This document shows, in pieces, positions 1 to 11,263 of a stretch of DNA of 64,000 bases. The notes below the pieces were generated by a model. The model worked only from the letters and a program-made list of their open reading frames with translations, was not told where the DNA came from and did no database searches. This stretch comes from Thermophilibacter immobilis (lineage in GTDB: Bacteria; Actinomycetota; Coriobacteriia; Coriobacteriales; Atopobiaceae). The stretch is taken from the NCBI RefSeq assembly GCF_015277515.1, contig NZ_CP063767.1, positions 1 to 64,000 on the forward strand. The letters are read 5' to 3'. Each line of letters starts with the position of its first letter. Within the stretch, counting starts at the first letter, position 1. A program made the position numbers and the translations under genes.

Positions 1-42
1 ACCACCATGGGCACCGCACTCGCCTAGTCGACGGAACCAAAG

Positions 43-87
43 TTATCAACAATCGCTATACTGGAGCGCGTTGTTTTCAACAATCGC
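43..87. promoter_or_regulatory. dnaA promoter with two DnaA-box-like repeats
   Basis: Two copies of the 11-mer TCAACAATCGC start at 46 and 77, 31 bp apart (about three helical turns). Each extends a 9-mer resembling a DnaA box: TTATCAACA at 43-51 and TTTTCAACA at 74-82. A TATACT -10 element sits between them at 57-62, with no good -35. The first box would lie in the promoter spacer and the second near +1, so DnaA binding would probably repress its own gene. The box and promoter functions are inferred; the repeats are seen directly. Confidence 0.6.
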
Positions 88-100
88 GAAAGCGGAGCGA

Positions 101-1648
101 ATGGACATCTCACTGGAATCGGAAGCTGACGCCCTGTGGCAAGACGCGATGGACCTTCTCGCCGGGAGAGGGCTGCCCGAGGCCGTCCTCGCGATGCTCA
201 AGAACTGCACACCCTGCCGGATTCAGGACGCGACACTCTATCTCGAGACCCCCATGCGGCTCGTACAAAAGACGGTGTCAAAAAACACGACTGTGGTGGA
301 GGAGTGCCTCTCGGCTGCGGCGTTCGAGCCCGTGCGCTTCGAAATCACCTTCGTTCCCAGCGCATCCATCCCCCTAAACCCACCGACGTCCTCCATGTCG
401 CGCGAGGAGGCCAGCAGGTGGGCCACCGAGACGCAGCGTCCGATGCCCACTACGAGGGCGAGGCGGGCCCTGGGTGACTCGTCCCTCGTGTGGGAGGAGG
501 CAGCGGGCGAGGAGGTGGCACCGCGGCGGCACAAGAAGAACCCCCTCGTGGAAGACATCCCCGAGGCGACCTCCAAGCTCACCTTCGAGCGCTTCGTCTG
601 CGGCGAGGAAAACGAGCTCGCCTACCAGGCCTCCCTCCAGGTGGCCAACGGCGTGAACAGCACCTACAACCCCCTCTTCATCTACGGAAAGAGCGGACTG
701 GGAAAAACCCACCTCCTGCGCGCGATCCAGAACTACATAGCCCAGAGCGACCCCTCGCGCCTATGCGCCTATCGCGACGCCTCCTCCTTCATAACCGACT
801 ATACCGAGGCCATGCGCCACAACGAGCGCTCGGCTGCATCGGTCCTGCGCCAGAACTACGAGGACATCGACGTCCTCATCATCGACGACATCCAGAAGAT
901 GGCGGGCAAGGCCGGGACGGTGGGCTTCTTCTTCGACACCTTCAACGCGCTCATCAGCAACGGCAAGCAGATCGTGCTCGCCGCCGACAGGACACCCGCC
1001 GAGCTCGGCATGGGCAAGGACGGGTTCGATGAGCGCGTCACGAGCCGCCTGAGCTCGGGGTTCATCACCCCCGTGCAGGTCCCCAGCTACGAGCTCAAGC
1101 TGCGCCTCATCGAGACCTTCTGCCGCCGTATGCGTGAGGACGCGCGGCGCGAGAACGTCCGAGGGCTCGACGGGGTCGTGCCCGATGAGGTGCGCGGCTA
1201 CATGGCCGAGCGGGCGGGGGCCAATATCCGCGTGATCGAGGGCTTCTGCCAGAGATGCCTCTACGCCGCCACGGAGACCGAGGAGCGCGGCGGCGCGCTC
1301 GGAAGAGACAAGGTAGATGCGCTCGCCAAGGAATGCTGGCCATCCAACAAGCGCAGCTTCTCCATCGAGGACGTGCAGAAGGCGGTCGAGGCCTACTACG
1401 ACATCGACCATGCGAGTCTCGTGAGCGGAAAGCGCAAGAAGGAGATCGTGGTGCCCCGTCACGTGGCCATCTGGCTCTCCCGCGAGCTCTGCGACCGCAC
1501 ACTCGCCGACATCGGGGACCACTTCGGAGGCAGGAGCCATGCGACTGTCAAACACAGTATAAAGGTCGTCGAGGACGCCAAGAAGGAGGATCGCGCATTC
1601 TACGACCAGGTCATGCAGCTCAAGGAGGCCATCATAGGAAACTCCTAG
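101..1648 (+). CDS. dnaA: chromosomal replication initiator DnaA
   Basis: Initiates replication by binding oriC boxes and opening the duplex. The protein is 515 aa from ATG 101. A TTG at 71 is in frame, but it would fall almost at the predicted transcription start from the TATACT at 57-62, so ATG is preferred. Domain order is normal: N-terminal helicase-loading region, a poorly conserved linker, AAA+ core with Walker A GKSGLGKT near residue 195 and Walker B LIIDDIQ, then a C-terminal box-binding domain. The DnaA signature, usually GGRDHTTV, reads GGRSHATV at residues 476-483, changing two positions that contact bases in E. coli DnaA. Genes downstream follow the standard origin order dnaA-dnaN-recF-gyrB-gyrA. 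Identification is secure. Confidence 0.97.
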   Translation: MDISLESEADALWQDAMDLLAGRGLPEAVLAMLKNCTPCRIQDATLYLETPMRLVQKTVSKNTTVVEECLSAAAFEPVRFEITFVPSASIPLNPPTSSMSREEASRWATETQRPMPTTRARRALGDSSLVWEEAAGEEVAPRRHKKNPLVEDIPEATSKLTFERFVCGEENELAYQASLQVANGVNSTYNPLFIYGKSGLGKTHLLRAIQNYIAQSDPSRLCAYRDASSFITDYTEAMRHNERSAASVLRQNYEDIDVLIIDDIQKMAGKAGTVGFFFDTFNALISNGKQIVLAADRTPAELGMGKDGFDERVTSRLSSGFITPVQVPSYELKLRLIETFCRRMREDARRENVRGLDGVVPDEVRGYMAERAGANIRVIEGFCQRCLYAATETEERGGALGRDKVDALAKECWPSNKRSFSIEDVQKAVEAYYDIDHASLVSGKRKKEIVVPRHVAIWLSRELCDRTLADIGDHFGGRSHATVKHSIKVVEDAKKEDRAFYDQVMQLKEAIIGNS

Positions 1649-1905
1649 AGTGCGCCCGCGCACGGGGCAAGCCTGTCGACAAGCGCGTAGAAAAGGCGTC
1701 GGAAGAAGGTCACAACCACCTCCGCCGTGTAGAGAAGCTTTTCAACAAGGAGCGCGATGTTGAGAGTGGATAAGAAAGGGACGTCATCGGAGGTACACCA
1801 GAAGGGATCCCCACCACGCGAATCGCTGACTTGTGACCTTATTGACAGACTCTATTATTACTACTGCTCTTATTTACTTACTAAGTACCTATAGAAAGGG
1901 CTCCC
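1649..1905. other. replication origin region (oriC), dnaA-dnaN intergenic
   Basis: This 257 bp gap holds several 9-mers close to known DnaA boxes: TGTCGACAA 1674-1682, TTTTCAACA 1739-1747 and AGTGGATAA 1765-1773. The TTTTCAACA word also occurs upstream of dnaA. An A+T-rich stretch follows at about 1836-1895 and is the likely unwinding element. Within it the minus strand reads TAG-TAA-TAA-TAG (1863-1852), resembling DnaA-trio repeats, although its orientation relative to the boxes is not the classical one. Position between dnaA and dnaN supports an origin; the exact melting site is inferred. Confidence 0.75.
1831..1858 (+). promoter_or_regulatory. candidate dnaN promoter
   Basis: TTGTGA (1831-1836) and TATTAT (1853-1858) are separated by 16 bp, a plausible sigma-70-type promoter about 48 bp before the dnaN start. 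A nearby TTGACA at 1842 has no -10 at proper spacing. If real, the promoter overlaps the A+T-rich melting region of oriC. Confidence 0.45.
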
Positions 1906-3006
1906 ATGAAGTTCACCGTAAGCCAGTCCTCACTCATGAAGGCCCTCACCGTGGTATCGAAGGGCATGGGAACCAACTCAACGCTCCCCATCCTCTCGGG
2001 CATCTACATCAGGGCCCAGGAGGGCACCCTCGAGTTCCAGACCAACAATCTCACCATCTCGATCCGCCACCTCATCCCCGCCAACGTCGAGGAGGAGGGC
2101 GAGACCGTGGTCTCTGGGAAGGTCGTCACCAACATCGTCAAGGCCCTCGCCGACGCGGCGGTCACCTTCGAGGGCACGGACAGGACTCTGCAGATTTCGT
2201 GCGAGAAGTCGACCTTCCGCCTCAACACTCTGAGTCCCACCGACTGGTCCGCCTTTCCCGAGCTTGAGCCTGACAAGACCATAGAGCTCCCGAGCGCTCT
2301 GCTCTCGCAGATGGTTGACATGGTCTATCGTGTGACCTCTCGGGAGACCTCGCGTCCCATCCTGCAGGGCATCCTCCTGACCGTCGAGGACAACACCATC
2401 CGCCTTGTGGCCACTGACTCCTTTCGCCTGGCGGTCTGTGACTCGTCCGTCGAGTCCGAGGCGGGGGAGAAGTTTCGCGCCATCGTGGGGGGCACCGTCT
2501 TCCACGACGTGCTCACCATGCCCTCCCTCACGGACACCATTCAGATAGGTACGGCAGACAGCCAGATCGTCTTCACCTTTGGCACCACCACGTTCGTGTC
2601 CCGCCGCATCGAGGGAAACTTCCCCGACTACAAGCAGCTGCTTCCCGCGAGCTGCGGCACGGCGGTGGGGATCGACGCGGCGGAGTTCTCCGCCGCGCTC
2701 AAACGCGTCTCGGTCATCGCCCTCGCCAACGCCTCCGTGCGCTTTGACGTGGACCCGGACGCCTCCTTCATGCGCCTCTCGGCGCGCTCTCCCGAGCAGG
2801 GGGAGTCCTCCGAGGCCCTCCCCGTCGAGGTCGAGGGGCAGGGACTCTCCATCGCCCTCAACTATCACTACGTCTTTGACTGCGTGAACGCAGTGGCGGG
2901 TTCCAACGAGCTCCGCCTCGAGCTCCAGGGGCCCACCCAGCCGGGCATCTTCAAGTGCAACGGGCCCGTCAACTACCTCTACCTGCTCATGCCCGTCCGC
3001 CTCTAG
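1906..3006 (+). CDS. dnaN: DNA polymerase III beta sliding clamp
   Basis: Ring-shaped processivity factor that tethers the replicative polymerase to DNA. At 366 aa it has the normal length for three repeated clamp folds. It begins with the typical MKFTVSQSSLMKAL motif and ends with the conserved clamp C-terminus, LLMPVRL. The ATG at 1906 is preceded by a purine-rich GAAAGGG site. It follows oriC and is only 10 bp from recF, so dnaN-recF-dciA probably form one transcript. No unusual features were seen. Confidence 0.97.
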   Translation: MKFTVSQSSLMKALTVVSKGMGTNSTLPILSGIYIRAQEGTLEFQTNNLTISIRHLIPANVEEEGETVVSGKVVTNIVKALADAAVTFEGTDRTLQISCEKSTFRLNTLSPTDWSAFPELEPDKTIELPSALLSQMVDMVYRVTSRETSRPILQGILLTVEDNTIRLVATDSFRLAVCDSSVESEAGEKFRAIVGGTVFHDVLTMPSLTDTIQIGTADSQIVFTFGTTTFVSRRIEGNFPDYKQLLPASCGTAVGIDAAEFSAALKRVSVIALANASVRFDVDPDASFMRLSARSPEQGESSEALPVEVEGQGLSIALNYHYVFDCVNAVAGSNELRLELQGPTQPGIFKCNGPVNYLYLLMPVRL

Positions 3007-3016
3007 GGACAATGTC

Positions 3017-4105
3017 GTGGGACTTTTCGTACAGGAGCTCTCGCTCGTGGACTTCAGGAGCTTCGGACACCGCGAGATGGCGCTCGGGCCCCTGACGACG
3101 GTCCTCGTGGGCCCCAATGCGACGGGCAAGACCAACACGGTCGAGGCCCTGCAGATGCTCACGGCCGGGTCGTCGTTTCGCCGTCCCACCCCGCGCCAGC
3201 TCGTGCGCGAGGGAGCCCCGGCGGCATGCATAGGCGCGCGGCTCGCGGGCGACGGCCGGGTCGTCGACGTGCGCTGCGACGTGACGCCTACGCGCCGCCA
3301 GTTCTCGCGCAACGGCAAGAAGTGCCAGGCTTCGGACGTCGCGGGCACGCTCATGAGCGTGCTCTTCTCGCCGGACGACCTCTCGCTCGTCAAGCGCGGG
3401 GCGTCGCATCGCCGCGACGAGGTGGACGACTTCGGCCGTCAGGCCAATCGGGGCTACGCCAACGTGCTCGTTGCCTACCAGCGTGCCGTCGAGCAGAGAA
3501 ACCGCCTACTCAAAGATGAGCACCCTGACCTCGACCTGCTCGACGCCTGGGACTCCTCGGTGGCGCTCGGGGGAGCCACGCTGCTCGCCGCCCGCCTCAG
3601 GCTCTTCTCGCGCCTCGCCCAGAAGACGACGCGCGTCTACGAGGAGATCTCCGCGGGAGAGCCGCTCGTGTGCGCCTACCTCTGCACCCTCGGCCCTGCG
3701 GTGAAGGGCCTCTCAAAAGACGAGCTGAGAGACCTGTTCGCCGAGAGGCTCGCCGCCGCGCGCGAAGAGGACCTGCGACGCGAGCAGACGACGGTGGGGC
3801 CGCATCGAGACGACGTTACTTTTCTCATTGACGGTCGAGACGCGCGGGCTTTTGGCTCCCAGGGCCAGCAGCGCTCGGTCGCGCTCGCGCTCAAGATGGC
3901 CCAGGTCGAGCTCTGCGCCGAGATCGTGGGGGAGCGGCCCCTCCTGCTTCTCGATGACGTGATGAGCGAGCTCGACCTGTCGCGGCGCGAGGCAGTGACT
4001 CGCTTCGTCCAGCGTGGCATACAGACCGTAATCACGACCACGAACCTCGGCTACTTTTCGCCCGATCTGCTCGAAGCGGCGGAGGTGGTGAGATTTGGTG
4101 AGTGA
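3017..4105 (+). CDS. recF: DNA recombination/repair ATPase RecF
   Basis: SMC/ABC-type ATPase that helps load RecA at gaps. The protein is 362 aa from a GTG start; an ATG five bases upstream is out of frame. Walker A GPNATGKT lies near residues 33-40, an ABC-like signature GSQGQQRSVALALK near 275, and Walker B PLLLLDDVMSEL near 310. It sits 10 bp after dnaN and overlaps the start of dciA by 8 bp, indicating translational coupling. Confidence 0.96.
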   Translation: MGLFVQELSLVDFRSFGHREMALGPLTTVLVGPNATGKTNTVEALQMLTAGSSFRRPTPRQLVREGAPAACIGARLAGDGRVVDVRCDVTPTRRQFSRNGKKCQASDVAGTLMSVLFSPDDLSLVKRGASHRRDEVDDFGRQANRGYANVLVAYQRAVEQRNRLLKDEHPDLDLLDAWDSSVALGGATLLAARLRLFSRLAQKTTRVYEEISAGEPLVCAYLCTLGPAVKGLSKDELRDLFAERLAAAREEDLRREQTTVGPHRDDVTFLIDGRDARAFGSQGQQRSVALALKMAQVELCAEIVGERPLLLLDDVMSELDLSRREAVTRFVQRGIQTVITTTNLGYFSPDLLEAAEVVRFGE

Positions 4106-4676
4106 GGACCACGCGGCGCGCCGACCCGCGCAAAGCGAGCTCGAGGCCGAGATCCTGCGGTGCCAGGCCAACGCCGGGCCGCTCGCCGACGTGCTCGCGA
4201 CGTATCTCTCCTCGCCCGCCACCACGGACAAGGTCGCGAGCTCCCATGCGGCCGCGCGCGCGTGGTACGCGGTAAACGGCGACATTGAGCGCGGTCACAC
4301 GGCAGGGCTCTTCGTGCGCGTCCCCAAGCGCGCGGGCGGCCTGCCCGTCCTGATTGTCTACGTGGACTCCAAGGCCCGCGCCACCGACTTCTCGGCCAAC
4401 AGGGAGATCTACCTCGCGCGTCTCTCCCGCGCGGGGCTCGAGTTCGAGGAGCTCGAGTTCAGGCTCTCCAAGCGGCCCGTGAGCCTGCGGCCCGGCACCG
4501 TGCATACAGCGCTATCCGAACCCGCCCCTGAGCCGCCTCCGCTCGACCCGCGCGACGACGAAAAGATTGAGCTCCTCTGCGCGTCTCTGCCCGAGTCTCT
4601 CCGCAAAAGCGTCTCTCGGGCCATGAGCGCGTCGTATCGTCTCGAGCGCGCCAGACAGAGCGGAAATGATGAATAA
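4098..4676 (+). CDS. dciA: DUF721/DciA-like protein
   Basis: Belongs by motif and position to the DUF721 family, whose member DciA helps operate or load the DnaB replicative helicase in bacteria lacking DnaC/DnaI. The protein is 192 aa. The recognisable core is the W-x(5)-G-x(3)-HT segment near residues 56-68, followed by a hydrophobic strand region (LPVLIVYVDS). The GTG at 4098 is chosen over a TTG one codon upstream. It overlaps the recF stop by 8 bp. The C-terminal third is Pro/Asp/Arg rich and less conserved. Family assignment is good; the helicase role is inferred from the family. Confidence 0.75.
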   Translation: MSEDHAARRPAQSELEAEILRCQANAGPLADVLATYLSSPATTDKVASSHAAARAWYAVNGDIERGHTAGLFVRVPKRAGGLPVLIVYVDSKARATDFSANREIYLARLSRAGLEFEELEFRLSKRPVSLRPGTVHTALSEPAPEPPPLDPRDDEKIELLCASLPESLRKSVSRAMSASYRLERARQSGNDE

Positions 4677-4812
4677 GGCCCGAGAGGCCTTCTCACAGCC
4701 TTACAAGCAGTATCATGAACACATTTGGGTCATTGTTTCCCTTGATCTAATAAAAAGAGAAGCGCGCGAGCGCATGTCTAAGGACGCCCATTCGGCGAGG
4801 AGAGGATAGCGC

Positions 4813-6843
4813 GTGGCGAAGAAGAACGATCACGAGTACGGCGCGAGCGAGATCAAGATTCTTGAGGGGCTCGAGGCCGTGCGCAAACGTCCCGGCATGT
4901 ACATCGGGACGACCTCCGCGTCGGGTCTGCACCACCTCGTGTGGGAGGTTGTGGACAACTCGGTGGACGAGGCCATGGCCGGTGCCTGCACCAAGATCAA
5001 GGTGAGCGTCCACCCGGACAACTCCGTCACCGTGGAGGATAACGGCCGCGGAATCCCCGTGGATAAGCACCCCGTCAAGAAGATTCCCACGCTCGAGGTC
5101 GTTCTCACGATTCTGCACGCGGGTGGCAAGTTCGACAACAATGCCTACAAGGTCTCGGGCGGCCTACACGGCGTGGGCGTCTCGGTGGTCAACGCCCTCT
5201 CCAAGAAGCTGGTCGCGCAGGTCAAGCGTGACGGCAAGATCTACGAGCTCACCTGCGAGCGCGGAAAGACCACCCAGAAGATGAAGCAGGTGGGGACCTC
5301 CAAGGCTACAGGAACGATCATCACTTTCTGGCCTGACGACGAGATCTTCGAGACGACCACCTACAACTACGACACCCTGCACGACCACCTGCAGGAGACT
5401 GCCTTCCTCAACAAGAACCTCAAGATAGTCCTCACCGACGAGCGCGAGCTCACGCCGCGCACCGACGAGTTCTGCTACGCGGGCGGCATCATCGACTTCG
5501 TCAAGTTCCTGAACGACGGCAAGGAGATCCTGCCGGGGCTCTCCAAGCCCATCTACTTCGAGGGCCACTCGGACTCGGGCGCGCCCGAGTCCCAGATCGG
5601 CGAGGTCGAGGTGGCTCTGCAGTGGAACACCGGCTATTCCGAGCACACGCTCTCGTTTGCCAATGACATCTACACCGAGGAGGGAGGTATGCACCTCGAG
5701 GGCTTCCGCACGGCTCTCACCAAGGTGGTCAACGACTATGGTCGCAAGACCAACGTCATCAAGGAGAAGGACGCCAACCTCACTGGCGACGACATTCGTG
5801 AGGGACTCACCACGGTCCTCTCCGTCAAGCTGCCTGACCCTCAGTTCGAGGGGCAGACCAAGGCCAAGCTCGGAAGCTCCTACATGCGCACGCTGACCAA
5901 TCGGGTCGTCGCGGCGGGGCTCGCCGAGTACCTTGAGGAGCACCCCAACCAGGCCAAGGAGATTCTCAAGAAGGCCTCGAGCGCCGCCAGGGGCCGCCTC
6001 GCCGCCCAGAAGGCGCGCCAGGCCACGCGCAGGAAGAGCCTGCTCGAGAGTGCCGCTCTTCCTGGAAAGCTTGCTGACTGCTCGGTGCGCGACGCCGAGA
6101 TGACCGAGCTTTTCATCGTCGAGGGCGACTCCGCCGGCGGCTCGGCCAAGGACGGGAGACGTCGCGATATCCAGGCGATACTTCCCCTGCGCGGCAAGAT
6201 TCTGAACGTGGAGCGCGTGGGTGACCACCGCGCCTTTTCGTCCGACACCATCCAGTCGCTCATCACCGCCATCGGGACGGGTGTTACCACGAGTGCCGGC
6301 GACACCACGGAGTTCGACCTCTCTAAGGCGCGCTACCACAAGATCATCATCATGACGGATGCCGACGTCGACGGCGCGCACATTCGCATCCTCTTGCTCA
6401 CGTTCTTCTACAAGTACATGCGACCGCTGCTTGACGCAGGCTATGTGTACGTGGCCTGCCCGCCCATCTTTGGTGTCAAGGTGCGCAACAAGATCCACTA
6501 CGTCTATCCCAACGGTCGCCAGGCAGAAGACGAGATCCTACGTGACACCATCGTGTCCTTGGGCCTCAACCCCGACGAGGGCGATGACGTTGCCGAGGCC
6601 GGCAAGGTGACCAAGAAGCGCAAGGGCTACACCGTGCAGCGCTACAAGGGCCTGGGCGAGATGGACCCCAAGCAGCTCTCGTCCACGACCATGGATCCCA
6701 AGACGCGCATCCTGCAGCGGGTAACCATAGAGGACGGGGCCGCCGCCGACCGCGCGGTGCGCGAGCTCATGGGCAGCCAGGTCGAGTACCGCCGCGCCTA
6801 CATCGAGAAGCACGCCCACGACGCCCGCTTCCTTGACGCCTAG
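4813..6843 (+). CDS. gyrB: DNA gyrase subunit B
   Basis: ATPase subunit of gyrase, which introduces negative supercoils. At 676 aa it is the short form without the gamma-proteobacterial insertion. The GHKL ATP site includes VVDNSVDEA near residues 42-50 and the GGLHGVGVSVVN lid. The TOPRIM domain has ELFIVEGDSAGGSAK, PLRGKILNVE and TDADVDGAHI. The C-terminus has the usual QRYKGLGEM. It starts with GTG after a GAGGAGAGG site and is 74 bp upstream of gyrA. Confidence 0.97.
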   Translation: MAKKNDHEYGASEIKILEGLEAVRKRPGMYIGTTSASGLHHLVWEVVDNSVDEAMAGACTKIKVSVHPDNSVTVEDNGRGIPVDKHPVKKIPTLEVVLTILHAGGKFDNNAYKVSGGLHGVGVSVVNALSKKLVAQVKRDGKIYELTCERGKTTQKMKQVGTSKATGTIITFWPDDEIFETTTYNYDTLHDHLQETAFLNKNLKIVLTDERELTPRTDEFCYAGGIIDFVKFLNDGKEILPGLSKPIYFEGHSDSGAPESQIGEVEVALQWNTGYSEHTLSFANDIYTEEGGMHLEGFRTALTKVVNDYGRKTNVIKEKDANLTGDDIREGLTTVLSVKLPDPQFEGQTKAKLGSSYMRTLTNRVVAAGLAEYLEEHPNQAKEILKKASSAARGRLAAQKARQATRRKSLLESAALPGKLADCSVRDAEMTELFIVEGDSAGGSAKDGRRRDIQAILPLRGKILNVERVGDHRAFSSDTIQSLITAIGTGVTTSAGDTTEFDLSKARYHKIIIMTDADVDGAHIRILLLTFFYKYMRPLLDAGYVYVACPPIFGVKVRNKIHYVYPNGRQAEDEILRDTIVSLGLNPDEGDDVAEAGKVTKKRKGYTVQRYKGLGEMDPKQLSSTTMDPKTRILQRVTIEDGAAADRAVRELMGSQVEYRRAYIEKHAHDARFLDA

Positions 6844-6917
6844 ACGCCTAGAGAACCACTAACACCCACAGATACGCAGAGGCGGCGTACGCGCCGCCCC
6901 AAGAAGAGAGGTCATGC

Positions 6918-9680
<2,763 letters not shown>

Positions 9681-9705
9681 GCTCACAAGTCCATGGTCCG
9701 AGCGT

Positions 9706-9734
9706 GCGGCGGCTCCCTATACGGGAGCCGCCGC
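9706..9734 (+). terminator. hairpin terminator after gyrA
   Basis: Perfect 12-bp G+C-rich stem (9706-9717 with 9723-9734) and a 5-nt loop, 25 bp after the gyrA stop. There is no strong U-tract, so termination strength is uncertain. Confidence 0.7.
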
Positions 9735-9790
9735 GTGGCCGTTGGGGCAGATTCCGTGCCAAGTACAACTCGCTCGGGCAGGGGCGTCTC

Positions 9791-9991
9791 ATGCATGGAA
9801 ACGGGTACGGCTATGGTTCCACGGAGCTCCTCATTGGGCTCCTGACGCTCGTTCCCATCCTCATCGGATTCGCCGTCCTCTACCTCGTGGTGAGGTGGGC
9901 CGCTCGTGACGGCGTCGGCGACGCCCTCAAGCGTCGTGACAAAGAGCGGGGGCAGCGTACGGGCGAAGGCGACGGTCCACGTCTGCCGTAG
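9791..9991 (+). CDS. small single-span membrane protein, unknown function
   Basis: Sixty-six residues. A short Gly/Tyr-rich N-terminus is followed by one clear transmembrane segment (about residues 12-34) and a basic cytoplasmic tail rich in Arg/Lys/Asp. ATG 9791 is preferred because AGGGG precedes it by six bases; a longer frame reaching upstream would run through the gyrA terminator stem. I recognise no family. It stands alone between the gyrA terminator and a strong hairpin at 10040-10074. Confidence 0.6.
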   Translation: MHGNGYGYGSTELLIGLLTLVPILIGFAVLYLVVRWAARDGVGDALKRRDKERGQRTGEGDGPRLP

Positions 9992-10039
9992 CGTCTTCCG
10001 GGGCGGCGCAACCGCTCAAGAATCGGAGTACAGGGCACA

Positions 10040-10074
10040 AATCGGGGGCCGTTGATGTGCCACGGCCCCCGATT
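10040..10074. terminator. bidirectional hairpin between convergent genes
   Basis: Perfect 13-bp stem (10040-10052 with 10062-10074) and a 9-nt loop, located between the + strand small membrane gene and the minus-strand gene ending at 10148. The A/T-rich ends of the arms fit an intrinsic terminator usable in both directions. Confidence 0.75.
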
Positions 10075-10147
10075 CATGTGCAAAGGCGAGGTTTCTCTGC
10101 CTTAGGTGGGAATTTCCGAGCACAAGAGGTACTACCACAAGAAGGGA

Positions 10148-10687
10148 CTACGAGGTCCCGTCGTGCTCCTCGTGGGTCGCGTTGAAGTCCTCGGGCGAGA
10201 GGTTCTCCACGAAGGCGTGGAACTCCTCGAGCTCGTGAGCCTCCTCGTCCTTCTCCACCCCCCGAAAGTCGGGCATCGCTGCGGTCGTGAGCACGGACTC
10301 GTCTGCGTAGATGGGGGCCTGGGTGCGCACCGCGAGCGCTATCGCGTCAGATGGGCGCGCGTCCACGTAGACGGTCTCGCCCGTCTCCGACATGAGCTCG
10401 AGCTGGGCGAAGAACGTGGTGCCCGCCACGGACATGATGCGGACGCTCAGGCATCGCGCCCCCAGCGCGGAGATGGTCGACTCGAGGAGGTCGTGCGTCA
10501 TGGGCCGACTCCCGGGCTGGGTCTCGACTCCCATGGAGATGGCGCTCGCCTCGACGGCCCCGATGCGAATGGGAAGATGGAGCGCGACCTCGTCGCCGTG
10601 CTGGTCGTGGGTGCGGAGAATCAGCAGAGAGGCCACGGGGCCCCCTCCCACGACGATGCTCTCTACGTCCATTTTCTTCAGCGGCAT
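10148..10687 (-). CDS. bifunctional nuclease (BFN, DUF151) domain protein
   Basis: Family originally named for RNase/DNase activity in plant homologues; the bacterial role is poorly known. The 179 aa protein has the BFN pattern: an N-terminal hydrophobic strand (SLLILRT), the H-x-P-I-x-I-G-x-x-E-A-x-A-I segment (near residues 37-50), the R-P-x-T-H-D-L motif (near 60-66), and the D-A-R-P-S-D-A-I-A-L-A-V motif (near 108-120). An acidic C-terminal extension follows. A good AGGGAGA site precedes the ATG. It is transcribed against the replication fork and converges on the hairpin at 10040. The family call is strong; biochemical activity is unproven. Confidence 0.85.
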   Translation of the reverse strand: MPLKKMDVESIVVGGGPVASLLILRTHDQHGDEVALHLPIRIGAVEASAISMGVETQPGSRPMTHDLLESTISALGARCLSVRIMSVAGTTFFAQLELMSETGETVYVDARPSDAIALAVRTQAPIYADESVLTTAAMPDFRGVEKDEEAHELEEFHAFVENLSPEDFNATHEEHDGTS

Positions 10688-10782
10688 GGCTGTATCTCCC
10701 TTCTCTCTGGTCGCCTATCCTACCCAAAAGGAGCCGGATGGCAACTTCGGGACAGCAATCCGAAAGAAAATGTAAAAAGGCG

Positions 10783-10811
10783 TTGACCGCCCGGGGTCAG
10801 GACGGTAGTAT
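10783..10811 (+). promoter_or_regulatory. promoter of tRNA-Ile
   Basis: TTGACC (10783-10788) and TAGTAT (10806-10811) with a 17-bp spacer. Transcription would begin about seven bases before the mature tRNA. Confidence 0.7.
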
Positions 10812-10824
10812 ATCTCCTTGCGTT

Positions 10825-10901
10825 GGGCCTGTAGCTCAGTTGGTTAGAGCGTCCGGCTGATAACCGGGAGGTCACAAGTTCGAACCTTGTCAGGCCCACC
10901 A
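10825..10901 (+). tRNA. tRNA-Ile (GAT)
   Basis: Complete cloverleaf with a seven-base acceptor stem (GGGCCTG with CAGGCCC), D-loop, GTTCGAA T-loop and encoded CCA. The anticodon GAT is at 10859-10861. It reads AUC/AUU codons. Confidence 0.97.
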
Positions 10902-10911
10902 CTTTCCTGAC

Positions 10912-10960
10912 AATAGTCGCCCCAGCGTTAGCCGAGTCGCCGCTGGGGCGATTATTATTT
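10912..10960 (+). terminator. strong terminator between tRNA-Ile and tRNA-Ala
   Basis: A 16-bp stem with one G-T wobble (10912-10927 with 10941-10956) followed by a T-rich tail. It ends only about 13 bp before tRNA-Ala, leaving no separate room for a full promoter, although TATTAT at 10953-10958 could act as a -10 element. Confidence 0.75.
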
Positions 10961-10973
10961 TGTCGCGCGACAC

Positions 10974-11049
10974 GGGGACGTAGCTCAGCTGGGAGAGCGC
11001 GGGCTTTGCAAGCCTGAGGTCGTGGGTTCGAACCCCATCGTCTCCACCA
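10974..11049 (+). tRNA. tRNA-Ala (TGC)
   Basis: Complete cloverleaf with encoded CCA. Anticodon TGC is at 11007-11009. The acceptor stem contains the G3-U70 pair, the classic alanine identity element. Confidence 0.97.
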
Positions 11050-11263
11050 TTTTTGGGTATCTCACGAATTAGGCCCTCGGGCACGATTAGCCGTCCCATG
11101 CTCATAATCTGATAGCTGCGGCAGAGGAAAACATCCCGTTCATTGCCACACCCCTTACTTTTAAGCACCATATCCGACAAGAACGCCTGACGATTCCACG
11201 AGGTTCGGACGCTGCTATAATAGTTAACAACTTCTAACTTTTAGTAGAGAAGGGAGCCAGCCT

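Noticed and set aside
1978-3393. Minus-strand open frame of 471 codons opposite dnaN and recF
   Set aside because: Shadow of G+C-rich coding sequence; composition is Val/Gly/Arg/His-rich without motifs, and dnaN and recF are certain.
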